Below, piece by piece: positions 7,166 through 15,334 of a stretch of 21,308 nt of DNA. Below the pieces are notes generated by a model. The model was given only the letters and a program-made list of their open reading frames with translations. It did not search any database and had not been told where the DNA came from. The translations under genes and the position numbers were made by a program. This DNA is from JBCBXA01 sp039816825. Lineage in GTDB: Bacteria; Pseudomonadota; Alphaproteobacteria; Rhizobiales; Rhizobiaceae. The DNA lies in the NCBI GenBank assembly GCA_039816825.1, contig JBCBXA010000045.1, positions 1 to 21,308 of the forward strand, written 5' to 3'. The first letter of the stretch is position 1. Each line of letters opens with the position of its first letter.

Positions 7166-7630
7166 CTATTCGGTATGGCCAACCGACTTGAGGTACAGAA
7201 AACCATTGGTGGTCAGGACAGCAATCTTCGCCAACTCCAGAAACACATAAACCAAGTGCAGATGTGAAGAAGGAACAGCCTCGCCGGATATGATCGCAGT
7301 TGTGCGCTCGGTGAGGAGTGGCATCACGCCAATCCATTGGACCGCCAACAGAAGCACGGCCAGACTTGGTAGTAGCAAGGATCGCCAATGCAGCTTTCGG
7401 TTCAAGAACCCGAAGGTCAATGCAAGACACATGACGATTGCCATTGTGAGTTCCACAACGACCAGCCAACGAAACGTCACTTGTCCAATTTGCAAGGCGA
7501 CTGGAAGCGTCAGATCTGCCACTTGAAACTTCGCAGGCGCCGCGATCAGACTTCCGCCGATGACCGCGCCCGCCCATAGAAAGGCGGCGGCAGCGGTGAT
7601 AGTCCTGGCTTTATTCGAATGAAGTGACAT
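7166..7630 (-). CDS. Small four-helix membrane protein, unknown function
   Basis: A 154-residue integral membrane protein with about four hydrophobic segments (about 10-30, 48-75, 82-103, 120-146). Its topology resembles DUF4149-type proteins (N-terminal ..GGSLIAAPAKF..), but I cannot assign the family firmly. ATG 7630 is chosen because a clear SD, AGGAG, lies six bases upstream. The frame stays open for another 98 codons upstream, where it encodes a truncated cupin (see 7631-7924). No function is assigned. It is isolated between the phn and gentisate clusters, convergent with phnF. Confidence 0.6.
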   Translation of the reverse strand: MSLHSNKARTITAAAAFLWAGAVIGGSLIAAPAKFQVADLTLPVALQIGQVTFRWLVVVELTMAIVMCLALTFGFLNRKLHWRSLLLPSLAVLLLAVQWIGVMPLLTERTTAIISGEAVPSSHLHLVYVFLELAKIAVLTTNGFLYLKSVGHTE

Positions 7631-7924
7631 CGAAGGCTCCTGTTCCAGAAACGAGACCTCGTGCGGTTCTTCCGGTGCAATAGTGTTGGTGTCACCGGAG
7701 CGGAGGTATTCTACAGCAACCGATTTCAAACTATCGTCGCTCTGCGCGAACCGCTCAAACCGAAGCACGCCTCTCGAAACACGAGCCACTCCCCGAACGC
7801 TTGCTTTGGTGGAATGCACCTCTTGCAGACTTTTCGGCAACGTCTCTGGTGTAAAAAGCGGCGTCGTTTTGCAAGGCCTGACATGGTTCGGAAGGCCACT
7901 TGGCTTTGGCGCTCCGGCCGTCAT
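7631..7924 (-). pseudogene. Truncated DUF1971-type cupin, read in frame into the membrane protein
   Basis: From ATG 7924 the frame encodes about 98 residues resembling DUF1971 (TehB/YeaR-associated cupin-like) proteins: the TTPLFTPETLP entry, then VHSTKASVRGVARVSRGVLR and IAPEEPHEVSF. The final beta strand and tail that normally follow the PHEV segment are missing; instead the frame runs straight into MSLHSNKAR of the membrane protein. AAGGAGG stands about 14 bases upstream of the ATG, unusually far. Either a 3' deletion or frameshift removed the end, or a two-domain protein of 252 residues is made. The family call is from memory of the fold pattern and is moderate. Confidence 0.5.
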
Positions 7925-8369
7925 TGTTTCGAGAAGTTCCTCCTTGGTTCCATATGTGAGCCACCGGTCAAATGCTTCTGGGGATCCGTGTCAAAGCTAG
8001 TCCTTGCAGACATCACCTTTGACCAATGCTGTGACTAGGTGCCCTTGCTGCTTATCTTTCTTCGTCCCTTGTTGCCAAATCCCCCTCTCGCCGCCAATGT
8101 AATGGCCCAGTTCTAGGGGGGAAGGACACCAGTACCGATACCTTCTTGAGGGAGTCTGCTCTTGAGTACTTTGAACCGCCACTATCTCGGTCCTCGAACG
8201 AAGGTCTTGCGCCGGTCTCCGCCATTGTAGGCGCTAGCGCATTGATGCTGTTTCCCAAATTCATAGCCAAAGAGTAACGATGATGGAGTGCTCAAAACAC
8301 CGGCAACACGGAGCAATCAGAACGCTACTATCAACGCCATGATGCCAGCTCTCGCCGCTCGAAGATGAC
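7925..8369. other. Gene-free stretch between region 2 and the TRAP gene
   Basis: About 445 bases with no reading frame I would call a gene. Two short minus-strand frames exist (up to 72 codons, around 7997-8270), but their products are charged, lack recognisable motifs and have no convincing SD. A C-run at 8080-8086 and a G-run at 8115-8122 could pair as a weak hairpin after the gentisate operon, but there is no T-tract. No transposase, integrase or tRNA remnant was recognised. Confidence 0.5.
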
Positions 8370-10331
8370 TCAGATGGCCTTTGCTGGTCCCAACTTCTGG
8401 ATGGCAATTGCGATGCACACCAAGCCGAGGCCCGCGAAAGAGAGCCAACTGGGGTTAATAGGGATCAAGCTCGCAATGATCGAAGGAGGCATCAGGAGCA
8501 CGGCGCCAGCAGTGGCGACCAGGGCCCGCTGTGGTGCTGAGAGCCGCCCCGCCAAGTGGCCCACCAAAGCGGCAGAAAGCAGATAGACTCCTAGGCAAGC
8601 GGTGGCGACGGTCCAGACAACCTCTCCCCAGTCTCCGTTGAGAAGCATGGCTGGTGAAGCGACGAACAGGAATGGCACGACATATGCTGTCCATCCAAGT
8701 TTCATAGAAGCAAACGCCGTTTGCATCGGCTTGGCCTCGGCTATGGCCGCCGCAAAGAACGCGCCGATCGCTACCGGCGGCGTTACCATCGACATCATGC
8801 CAAGATAGAAGATGAACAGATGCGCAGCAATCGGATCAACACCTGACTCGATCAGCGATGGCGCTACAAGCACAGCCAACAAAAGATAAACGCCAACTGT
8901 CGGCATGCCCATGCCGAGGACGATACACACTCCGGCAGCGATCAAAAGCAGAGCCAGCAGAGACCCAGATCCCAGCGAAACAAGTGAGAACGTGAGCCCG
9001 AATCCGAGCCCCGTTACATTGAGAACTCCAATGATAAAGCCTGCGGCAGCTGCTATGAGTACGATGTCTACCACGGCGCGCCCTGTATCCATGGCAGCCT
9101 CAAGCAAATGTCGGGCCCGGATCTTCCGCTGGCCATATCCATAGATCCCAACAACGATAGCCGCCAATGAGCCCCAAAGCGCCGCTGTCTCTGGTCGCTG
9201 ATTTGCATAGAAGATTGCATAGATGATGGCGGCGAACGGCAAGGCAAATATCCAGCCTTGCGCCAGCACACTTCGTGCTCTTGGAATGAGACTTTCATCG
9301 ATCGCTGAGACCTCGTCCCGAGCGGCTTCAAGGTCCACCTGTGCGTAGACGGCGATGTAGTACAGCAACGCCGGAACGATGGCCGCGGTAACGATCTCAG
9401 CATACGGCCGCTGGAGAATGTCAGCCATCAGAAAGGCCACAGCACCCATAACTGGCGGAACAATCTGTCCACCGGTGGACGAAACCGCCTCCACTGCCGC
9501 AGCCTTATGGCGGGACAAGCCTGACGTCACCATAAGCCGAATTGTTACCACGCCAGTCGCAACGATGTTTGAAACGACGACGCCTGAGATGGAGCCAAAG
9601 AGACCAGACGCTAGTATCGATATCTTGGCGGCACCACCACGCTTGCGCCCCATGGTTGCAAGAGCAATGTCGTTAAAGAAATCAGCGCCTCCTGACTTAA
9701 GCAGAAGTTGTCCAAAGAAGACGAAGGCAACGACAACCGTGGCAGCCACCATCATCGTCAGCCCAAGCACGCCGTTGGCGTCGAAGCCCAGATAGACGAG
9801 CATCTGATCCCAATCGACTTGCCGCGTTTGCAGCGGGCCTTCAATCGCATGCCCAACAAGCCCGTACACACATATGCAAAGCACGACGACCACAAGCGTC
9901 ATGCCTACCTTTCTGCGCATGGCTTCAACGACCAGAATAAAGAGCGCGCCAGCAATCAAAACCGCGTCGAGTGGCGCGGAATAAGCGGCAGATAGAAGCC
10001 GCGCATAGTCGAACGCGATATAAACGCCAAGCCCAAGCCCCGTGGCAGCAAGCGCGACATCGATGAGACTCGCCGGCCGAGGGGACGTTCGGTCTCGGCT
10101 GCGTCGGTCCAAGAATACAATTGCCAAAGAGATGCCCAAGACAAGCGCTAGAAACTGCTCAGTGTAGAAAGAGAGCCCCAATCGCGATGGCACATCCGCA
10201 GCGAAGCCAATGGCCGCAAGGGTCAGCAATGCAGAGAGAATGCCAAGAGCGATTGAGAAAAAGCCGCTGTCTGTTTCGCTGTCCTTGGACGTTCCCAAAG
10301 GATCAGAAGATGCAGGGGCAAGGTCGCTCAT
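8370..10331 (-). CDS. TRAP transporter fused 4TM/12TM permease (TAXI type)
   Basis: A 653-residue inner-membrane protein combining the small DctQ-like part (four helices, about residues 22-170) with the large DctM-like part. The latter contains ..FGSISGVVVSNIVATG.., STGGQIVPPVMGAVAFLMAD and GMGMPTVGVYLLLAVLVAP, typical of the 4TM/12TM fusions that work with TAXI binding proteins. Such systems import organic acids using an ion gradient. AGGAG lies eight bases before the ATG. It follows its binding-protein gene by about 20 bases and is last in the gentisate operon. The inferred substrate is therefore the hydroxybenzoate degraded by the operon; no sequence feature gives the ligand directly. Confidence 0.93.
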   Translation of the reverse strand: MSDLAPASSDPLGTSKDSETDSGFFSIALGILSALLTLAAIGFAADVPSRLGLSFYTEQFLALVLGISLAIVFLDRRSRDRTSPRPASLIDVALAATGLGLGVYIAFDYARLLSAAYSAPLDAVLIAGALFILVVEAMRRKVGMTLVVVVLCICVYGLVGHAIEGPLQTRQVDWDQMLVYLGFDANGVLGLTMMVAATVVVAFVFFGQLLLKSGGADFFNDIALATMGRKRGGAAKISILASGLFGSISGVVVSNIVATGVVTIRLMVTSGLSRHKAAAVEAVSSTGGQIVPPVMGAVAFLMADILQRPYAEIVTAAIVPALLYYIAVYAQVDLEAARDEVSAIDESLIPRARSVLAQGWIFALPFAAIIYAIFYANQRPETAALWGSLAAIVVGIYGYGQRKIRARHLLEAAMDTGRAVVDIVLIAAAAGFIIGVLNVTGLGFGLTFSLVSLGSGSLLALLLIAAGVCIVLGMGMPTVGVYLLLAVLVAPSLIESGVDPIAAHLFIFYLGMMSMVTPPVAIGAFFAAAIAEAKPMQTAFASMKLGWTAYVVPFLFVASPAMLLNGDWGEVVWTVATACLGVYLLSAALVGHLAGRLSAPQRALVATAGAVLLMPPSIIASLIPINPSWLSFAGLGLVCIAIAIQKLGPAKAI

Positions 10332-10352
10332 GACAATTGCTCCTGCACAGCT

Positions 10353-11312
10353 CTATTGAGACTGCTCGATGCCACGTTCGGCAAAGAAGGCAACGGCCGC
10401 TGGGTGGTAATCCACCCCGGGGTAGGCCTTGTAGGCACGTTCGATCGCGAAAGCGCCTAACGGCGGATAGGCTTTGGCCATGGCGGCTTGATTGTCGGCA
10501 ATGGTGGTCAGCAGCTTGGTGACGCTCTCATCGGAGACGTCCGCGCCAGCCACTAAGACGTTGTCCCAAGTCACAAAGGCCATGGTGTCTTCAACACCAA
10601 CCCGGAAGGGAGCAGGATCGACCTGACTGAAATAGAACGCCGGACGAACAGCCTGGATGCGTTGTAGAGCTTCATCCGATGCATCAACTTTTAGGAAGCG
10701 AACACCCCCTACAGAGGCATCGACCTCTGCAACCTTCGGTCCACCAACAGCGAAGAACGCGCTATCGACATTGCCAGCTGCAAATGCGTCGGACCCGCGA
10801 ATAAGCTCTGGAACAGGCACGCCCTTCACGTCATCCATGGTCAGTTCAGCAGCGGCGAGAATTCCGTCAATGTGACTGCGCGCCAATGGGAACCCGTCCC
10901 AGCCAGATGGAACCGACTTGCCCTTGAGGTCTGCAACGTTCTCAATCCCGTCTGCCTTCTTCACGTAAAGGCCAACGGGGAATGGATTGATCCGTGCCAC
11001 GATCCGCAGGTTCTCGAGCTTCTCATCCCACTCGCCAGTACCTGACGACGCAGTGATGACGTCATTGACGTCGTCCAAGGTGAACTCTGCGCGACCCTGA
11101 TTGAGCGCCTGCAGCATGGCCTCATTGCCGGCCATAGGCTGAACGACAACCTTCAGGTTAGACTTCTCCCGAGCCTGCCCGGCCATAACTGAAGCCATGG
11201 TGTTCCACACCGAACCTTGTGGCGGCGTTGCGATGGATACAACCTGCGCAAAGGCGGCACTCGTGTAGCTCAGGGCCATGGCGGCTATAGCAAGTTTTGC
11301 AATCTGTCTCAT
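10353..11312 (-). CDS. TAXI-family TRAP substrate-binding protein
   Basis: A 319-residue periplasmic protein with a Sec signal peptide (about 1-22, cleavage after SAAFA). The mature part has the TAXI-family layout: IATPPQGSVWN near the start, ..GNEAMLQALNQGRAEFTLDD.., and DLKGKSVPSGWDGFPLARSH. It delivers the ligand to the fused TRAP permease encoded downstream. GGAGG five bases before ATG 11312 is a strong SD. The gene begins about 24 bases after the maleylpyruvate isomerase stop, so it is part of the catabolic operon. TAXI ligands are mostly unknown, and this context points to an aromatic carboxylate. Confidence 0.93.
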   Translation of the reverse strand: MRQIAKLAIAAMALSYTSAAFAQVVSIATPPQGSVWNTMASVMAGQAREKSNLKVVVQPMAGNEAMLQALNQGRAEFTLDDVNDVITASSGTGEWDEKLENLRIVARINPFPVGLYVKKADGIENVADLKGKSVPSGWDGFPLARSHIDGILAAAELTMDDVKGVPVPELIRGSDAFAAGNVDSAFFAVGGPKVAEVDASVGGVRFLKVDASDEALQRIQAVRPAFYFSQVDPAPFRVGVEDTMAFVTWDNVLVAGADVSDESVTKLLTTIADNQAAMAKAYPPLGAFAIERAYKAYPGVDYHPAAVAFFAERGIEQSQ

Positions 11313-11336
11313 AATGTCCTCCCAGACAGCGACGCC

Positions 11337-11984
11337 TTAGACAGCGTCAGGTTGATTTGCGGGTAGCGCCTGCTGAAAAGCAGGTAATCTAAGGCAAGCT
11401 TCGACGATGCGACGTATGGTTGGGTACGGCGTCTCGTCGACCGAGAAGCGGCCATTGTTGATGGATTGCGCGGTCAGGCAGATGTCCGCCTGGGTCACCG
11501 TTTCGCCGTGACAGTAAGTGCCGGTTTCCGCTTCCCCTGCCAGACGGACCTCCAGCGCCTCAAAGGACAGGCTGACCCAATGCCTGAACCATTCAGCAAC
11601 AGCGACATCATCTGCGCCAAACTGAGAGCGGAGTTGGTTGAGAACACGCAGATTGTTGATGGGGTGTGTGTCGAGGGCGATCGCATGCGCCAAAGACCTA
11701 ACTCTGGCACGACCGGTCGCATCATGCGGCAGCAGCGGCGTCTCTTTGTAGACCTCATCCAACCATTCTAGAACGGCTAGGGACTGCGAAAGCTGACCGT
11801 CCGGCGTTGTTAACGTCGGCACCAATCCTTGTGGGTTGAGTGCCAGATAGTCCGGAGACCGCTGGGCATTCTCGCGAAAGTTCCAAGTTTTCTGCTCATA
11901 GTCGATGCCCTTCAGGTTCAGCGCGGCGCGAATTCTGAAAGACGTTGAGGAACGAAAAAATGAATGGAGGATGAGACCGGTCAT
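11337..11984 (-). CDS. Maleylpyruvate isomerase (zeta-class GST type)
   Basis: A 215-residue glutathione-S-transferase fold protein. It has the zeta-type active-site loop FRSSTSFRIR (10-19), ALNPQGLVPTL in the thioredoxin-like domain, and DTHPINNLRVL in the helical domain. These match glutathione-dependent maleylpyruvate isomerases such as NagL (..RSGTSHRLR.., ..DIHPINNRRIL..). It would convert maleylpyruvate, the ring-opening product of gentisate, to fumarylpyruvate. Maleylacetoacetate isomerase is the alternative, but the neighbours favour maleylpyruvate. The ATG overlaps the stop of the upstream hydrolase as ATGA. Confidence 0.88.
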   Translation of the reverse strand: MTGLILHSFFRSSTSFRIRAALNLKGIDYEQKTWNFRENAQRSPDYLALNPQGLVPTLTTPDGQLSQSLAVLEWLDEVYKETPLLPHDATGRARVRSLAHAIALDTHPINNLRVLNQLRSQFGADDVAVAEWFRHWVSLSFEALEVRLAGEAETGTYCHGETVTQADICLTAQSINNGRFSVDETPYPTIRRIVEACLRLPAFQQALPANQPDAV

Positions 11985-12712
11985 GCGGACGAGCGGCTCC
12001 TTTTCTCGGTTACCTTCAAGACCGTGTCCGGCAGGCCAGCGATCTCAACCATCATAGTCTGACCAGGCTTTATCGGACCAACGCCGGCCGGGGTGCCGGT
12101 CATGATCAAATCGCCGGGCTTGAGTTCGATGGAATGTGAGATGGTCGAAATAATCTCTGGCACGGACCAGATCAGTTCACCGAGAACGGCATCCTGCTTC
12201 ACCTCTCCGTCGAGGTGAAGGCGAATTGCACTCTCGCGCAGATCAAGATCTGGGGCATCCTCCTTGCGCACAATGGGGCCGATGGGTGCTGACAAATCGA
12301 AGGCTTTACCCCAATCCCAAGGCCGTCCCTTCTCTCGAGCTTCCAGCTGCAGGTCACGGCGCGTCAGATCAATTGACGTGCAGAAACCAAGGACGTGGTC
12401 CATCGCCGCCGCGTCGGCGATGCCTACGCCGCCCAAACCAATGGCAACAGTCAGTTCAGCTTCATAGTGGAAGTTTTGCGTTTCCGGCGGATAAGGAATC
12501 TGAGCCTCGTCGCTGGCCCCTGCATCGAAAGCGGCGTCTGCCGGTTTTGTGAAGAAGAAGGGCGGATCTCGTTCGGGATCCTTCCCCATCTCGCGGGCGT
12601 GCGCAGCGTAATTCCGACCAACGCAAATGATACGGCGCACGGGGAAGCGCTCGGTCGTGCCCTCGACTGTCAGCGACGTGATGGATGGGGCGCTCACTAT
12701 GTAGTCAGGCAT
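11981..12712 (-). CDS. Fumarylpyruvate hydrolase (FAH family)
   Basis: A 243-residue fumarylacetoacetate-hydrolase-fold enzyme that cleaves fumarylpyruvate to fumarate and pyruvate, the last step of the gentisate pathway. Seen: CVGRNYAAHAREMG (30-43), PFFFTKPADA (51-60), probable metal ligands E84 and E86 in FHYEAELTVAIG and D115 in SIDLTRRD, and a PGDLIMTGTPAGVG loop. ATG 12712 is chosen because it starts at the conserved N-terminus and overlaps the dioxygenase stop by eight bases. The frame is open further upstream but there it only shadows the dioxygenase gene. Confidence 0.9.
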   Translation of the reverse strand: MPDYIVSAPSITSLTVEGTTERFPVRRIICVGRNYAAHAREMGKDPERDPPFFFTKPADAAFDAGASDEAQIPYPPETQNFHYEAELTVAIGLGGVGIADAAAMDHVLGFCTSIDLTRRDLQLEAREKGRPWDWGKAFDLSAPIGPIVRKEDAPDLDLRESAIRLHLDGEVKQDAVLGELIWSVPEIISTISHSIELKPGDLIMTGTPAGVGPIKPGQTMMVEIAGLPDTVLKVTEKRSRSSA

Positions 12713-13739
12713 TGCCACGAGTCTCTCTAAACAGGCCAAGTTTTTCTTGGATCGGTCGATCGTTAAAGGAAAAGAGAACGGCGTCACTCTCTGGCTCGTG
12801 AACGATCTGCCTCCAGGACGGGGCGACGAATATGTCTTTCTCGCCCCACTGGATGACGGTGTCGCCGACACGGGATTGGCCTTTGCCTTCAGTGCACACG
12901 AACACCGTTGCAGACGTTGATCGGTAAGGCGTTGTCGCGCCTTGGAGTAATTGTATGGCTGTTCCGATGGTTGGCATGGCGTCGCCGCCATCAAGCGGAT
13001 TGGTGTAGCGCAATTTCCATCCGTGACATGGATCCGGATCACGTCCCCGCACCATTGCATCAAGGCTCTCGCGAGATCTGTCATAAGGGTAGTTGAAAAT
13101 GGGCGACACGCCGGCACGCTCAGTGCCCTCGGGCATTAGAGCGTGGCCAAATTCAGCGTAGCTCTGCCCGGTATCTCGTGTGATTTCTTGTTCGTCTTCG
13201 CCAAGTCCTTCGGCGAAAGATGCGTCGAGAAACGAGACCACGGGAATGTCGAGGCCATCCAGCCAGAACATCGGGTCCTGCGTTTCATTGCCATGGTCGT
13301 GCCAGGCCATCTGAGGCGTGATCACAAAGTCACCGTAGCGCATGATGGTCTTCTCGCCGTTGACGGCCGTATGGGCACCTTCACCTTCCAACACAAAGCG
13401 CAGTGCAGACTGCGTGTGGCGATGAGCGGGGGCGACTTCGCCTGGCAGAACGAGTTGAACTCCGGCGTAGAGCGAAGTGGTGGCTCTCGATTGCCCTCTC
13501 AATCCAGGATTTTCTAAGATGAGAACCCGACGCTCTGCTTCTTTGGCGGTGATCAAGTCACCGGCCTCCATCATCGCTTCACGGATCGCATCGAACTTCC
13601 AGCCAAATGGCTGGCATGTCGACTTCGGCTCCGGTGTCACCAGCTCTCCTAACACCGACCAGAGTGGCGTCATGTGCTGCTTGTCGATCCTGTCGTAGAA
13701 CGCCTGACGCTCAGGTGTTTCTGCTGGTCGAACGTCCAT
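12705..13739 (-). CDS. Gentisate 1,2-dioxygenase
   Basis: A 344-residue bicupin that opens the gentisate ring to maleylpyruvate with Fe(II) and O2. Iron ligands are visible as H106 and H108 in PAHRHTQSALRFVLEG and H147 in MAWHDHG, positions close to those in E. coli O157 GDO (H104, H106, H145). The second cupin domain (about 240-335) includes WGEKDIFVAPSWR. Length is typical (about 340-350). The ATG overlaps the CoA-ligase stop as TAATG. Confidence 0.93.
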   Translation of the reverse strand: MDVRPAETPERQAFYDRIDKQHMTPLWSVLGELVTPEPKSTCQPFGWKFDAIREAMMEAGDLITAKEAERRVLILENPGLRGQSRATTSLYAGVQLVLPGEVAPAHRHTQSALRFVLEGEGAHTAVNGEKTIMRYGDFVITPQMAWHDHGNETQDPMFWLDGLDIPVVSFLDASFAEGLGEDEQEITRDTGQSYAEFGHALMPEGTERAGVSPIFNYPYDRSRESLDAMVRGRDPDPCHGWKLRYTNPLDGGDAMPTIGTAIQLLQGATTPYRSTSATVFVCTEGKGQSRVGDTVIQWGEKDIFVAPSWRQIVHEPESDAVLFSFNDRPIQEKLGLFRETRGNA

Positions 13740-15334
13740 TACGCTGCCTCCGAAGCTCGGTTGATCAGGGCCTGGCGGTCGATCTTGCCGGTACCTGTGT
13801 GGGGTAGCTCATCCACAAATTCGACGATCCGCGGATATTTGTATGGAATGAGCTGGCTCTTCACGAAGTCCTGCAGGGCCCGCGTAGTTGTGTCGTCTGG
13901 CTGCTCGCCACCGCGCAGCTTGACGACGGCTCGTAAGGTCATTCGCTTGTCAGCCAGTGGGTGAGCGAGAACGGCACACTCATGGACCAAGGGGTGCTCT
14001 CCGAGGCACCTCTCCACCTCGAGCGGCCAAACCCACTGCCCGGACACTTTGATCAAATCATCAGCTCGACCCTGGAAGTAGAAGGCGCCGTCCTCTTCAA
14101 TAAAGAGGTCACCTGTGTAGAGCCAGTCGCCGCGCATGGTGTCGGCAGTCTTTTCCGGTCGGTTCCAGTAGGTCGGAGCCGACGAGTGTCCACGCACCCA
14201 CATTGCGCCCTCCTGACCCGCAGCAACCACCTGCCCTTCCGGGTCACAGAGCTTCACTTCGTATCCGGGAACCACTCGTCCAGCCGAACCCAATCGTTTG
14301 TCCGCTTCAGTATTGGAGAGGTAGATGTGAAGCATCTCGGTCGATCCGAGCCCTTCCACAGGCTCAAGGTCAGTGAGAGCCTTCCATGAGTTGAACACGT
14401 CTTCAGACAATATCTCAGCTGCCGATAGGCAAAGCCGTAGTGAAGAAAGGTCGCGCTCGGCAGCACCTTCTGATCGGCACAAAGCCGTGTAGAGCGTGGG
14501 CAAACCAAACAGCATGGTCGGCTTAAAGCTCTCAATGGTCCCGAGGACGGCGTCAGCTGTTGGCTGCCCCGGCATCAAAACCGCTGTTGCCCCAGCCATG
14601 AATGGAAACGTAATCCCATTCCCAAAACCGTATGCAAAGAACAGTTTGGGCACTGAAAACAGTCGGTCTTCTGGCCGCACCTTCAGAACATGATCAGCGT
14701 AGGACGCAGCTGTGTACGCCATATCATGGTGCAGGTGCACAATGCCCTTTGGTCGCCCGGTTGATCCTGACGAGTACATCCAGAATGCCATGTCATCAGG
14801 GCCCGTATCAGCGCACGGCAGATCGCCCTCATTGCCCGCCAGGAACGCTTCGGGAGTCGTGGCGCCTGCCGGTGTGGGACCGTTGACGGCAACAAGGCAT
14901 TGTAGATCCAAGTCGGCGAACATGTGGGCCAGACCGGCTTCAGCAACAGCAATCCGAGCACCGGAATCCTCGATGAAGAACTCAAGAAGATCTCGCATTG
15001 TTTGCGTGTTGAGAAGCACCGGGACCAAGCCGGCTCGCACCGCTCCAAAGAAGGCAGCCGGGAAAGACGGCGTATCGTCAAGGAGGAAGGCGATCCGTTC
15101 GCCTCGCTCTAGCCCCTGAGCCAGAAAGGCGCGCCCCCAGGCTGACGCCATCTCGCAAAGCTCAGTGTAAGTCAAATCGCCAAGCGGGCCCGTAACAGCC
15201 AATGCTTTTGGGTTTCGTTCAAGATTGTCGAACAGAATTGAGGAGCAGTTGGCATGCTGAGATTTATCAAACCCCAGAGCTTCGGCTGCGGGGTGAAGAC
15301 CCAGCGGATCGATGATTGAGATGGAGCCGCTCAT
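13739..15334 (-). CDS. Benzoate/hydroxybenzoate-CoA ligase family enzyme
   Basis: A 531-residue acyl-adenylate-forming enzyme that would activate an aromatic acid with ATP and CoA. Motifs: P-loop YSSGSTGRPKGIVH (187-200), GLGSTEMLHIYLSN as in benzoate-CoA ligases, YTGD and the hinge ..GRADDLIKVSGQWV.., and catalytic K517 in TGTGKIDRQ. The monooxygenase and thioesterase neighbours imply salicylate or 4-hydroxybenzoate as substrate rather than benzoate itself. Specificity cannot be read from sequence. The ATG overlaps the monooxygenase stop as ATGA. Confidence 0.9.
   Translation of the reverse strand: MSGSISIIDPLGLHPAAEALGFDKSQHANCSSILFDNLERNPKALAVTGPLGDLTYTELCEMASAWGRAFLAQGLERGERIAFLLDDTPSFPAAFFGAVRAGLVPVLLNTQTMRDLLEFFIEDSGARIAVAEAGLAHMFADLDLQCLVAVNGPTPAGATTPEAFLAGNEGDLPCADTGPDDMAFWMYSSGSTGRPKGIVHLHHDMAYTAASYADHVLKVRPEDRLFSVPKLFFAYGFGNGITFPFMAGATAVLMPGQPTADAVLGTIESFKPTMLFGLPTLYTALCRSEGAAERDLSSLRLCLSAAEILSEDVFNSWKALTDLEPVEGLGSTEMLHIYLSNTEADKRLGSAGRVVPGYEVKLCDPEGQVVAAGQEGAMWVRGHSSAPTYWNRPEKTADTMRGDWLYTGDLFIEEDGAFYFQGRADDLIKVSGQWVWPLEVERCLGEHPLVHECAVLAHPLADKRMTLRAVVKLRGGEQPDDTTTRALQDFVKSQLIPYKYPRIVEFVDELPHTGTGKIDRQALINRASEAA

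Noticed and set aside
7103..7267. 54-codon plus-strand frame with a good GAGGAGG element just upstream
   Set aside because: Two thirds of it is antisense to the membrane-protein gene and the product has no recognisable similarity. The SD makes it worth remembering but not a supported gene.
8080..8122. C-run and G-run as a rho-independent terminator of the gentisate operon
   Set aside because: The arms pair imperfectly across a 28-base loop and no T-tract follows, so I do not call it a terminator.
7997..8270. Two short minus-strand frames (61 and 72 codons)
   Set aside because: No motif, no convincing ribosome-binding site, and they overlap each other in different frames.
12713..13117. Upstream extension of the fumarylpyruvate hydrolase frame
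   Set aside because: It runs through the conserved dioxygenase gene in another frame. The family N-terminus starts at ATG 12712.
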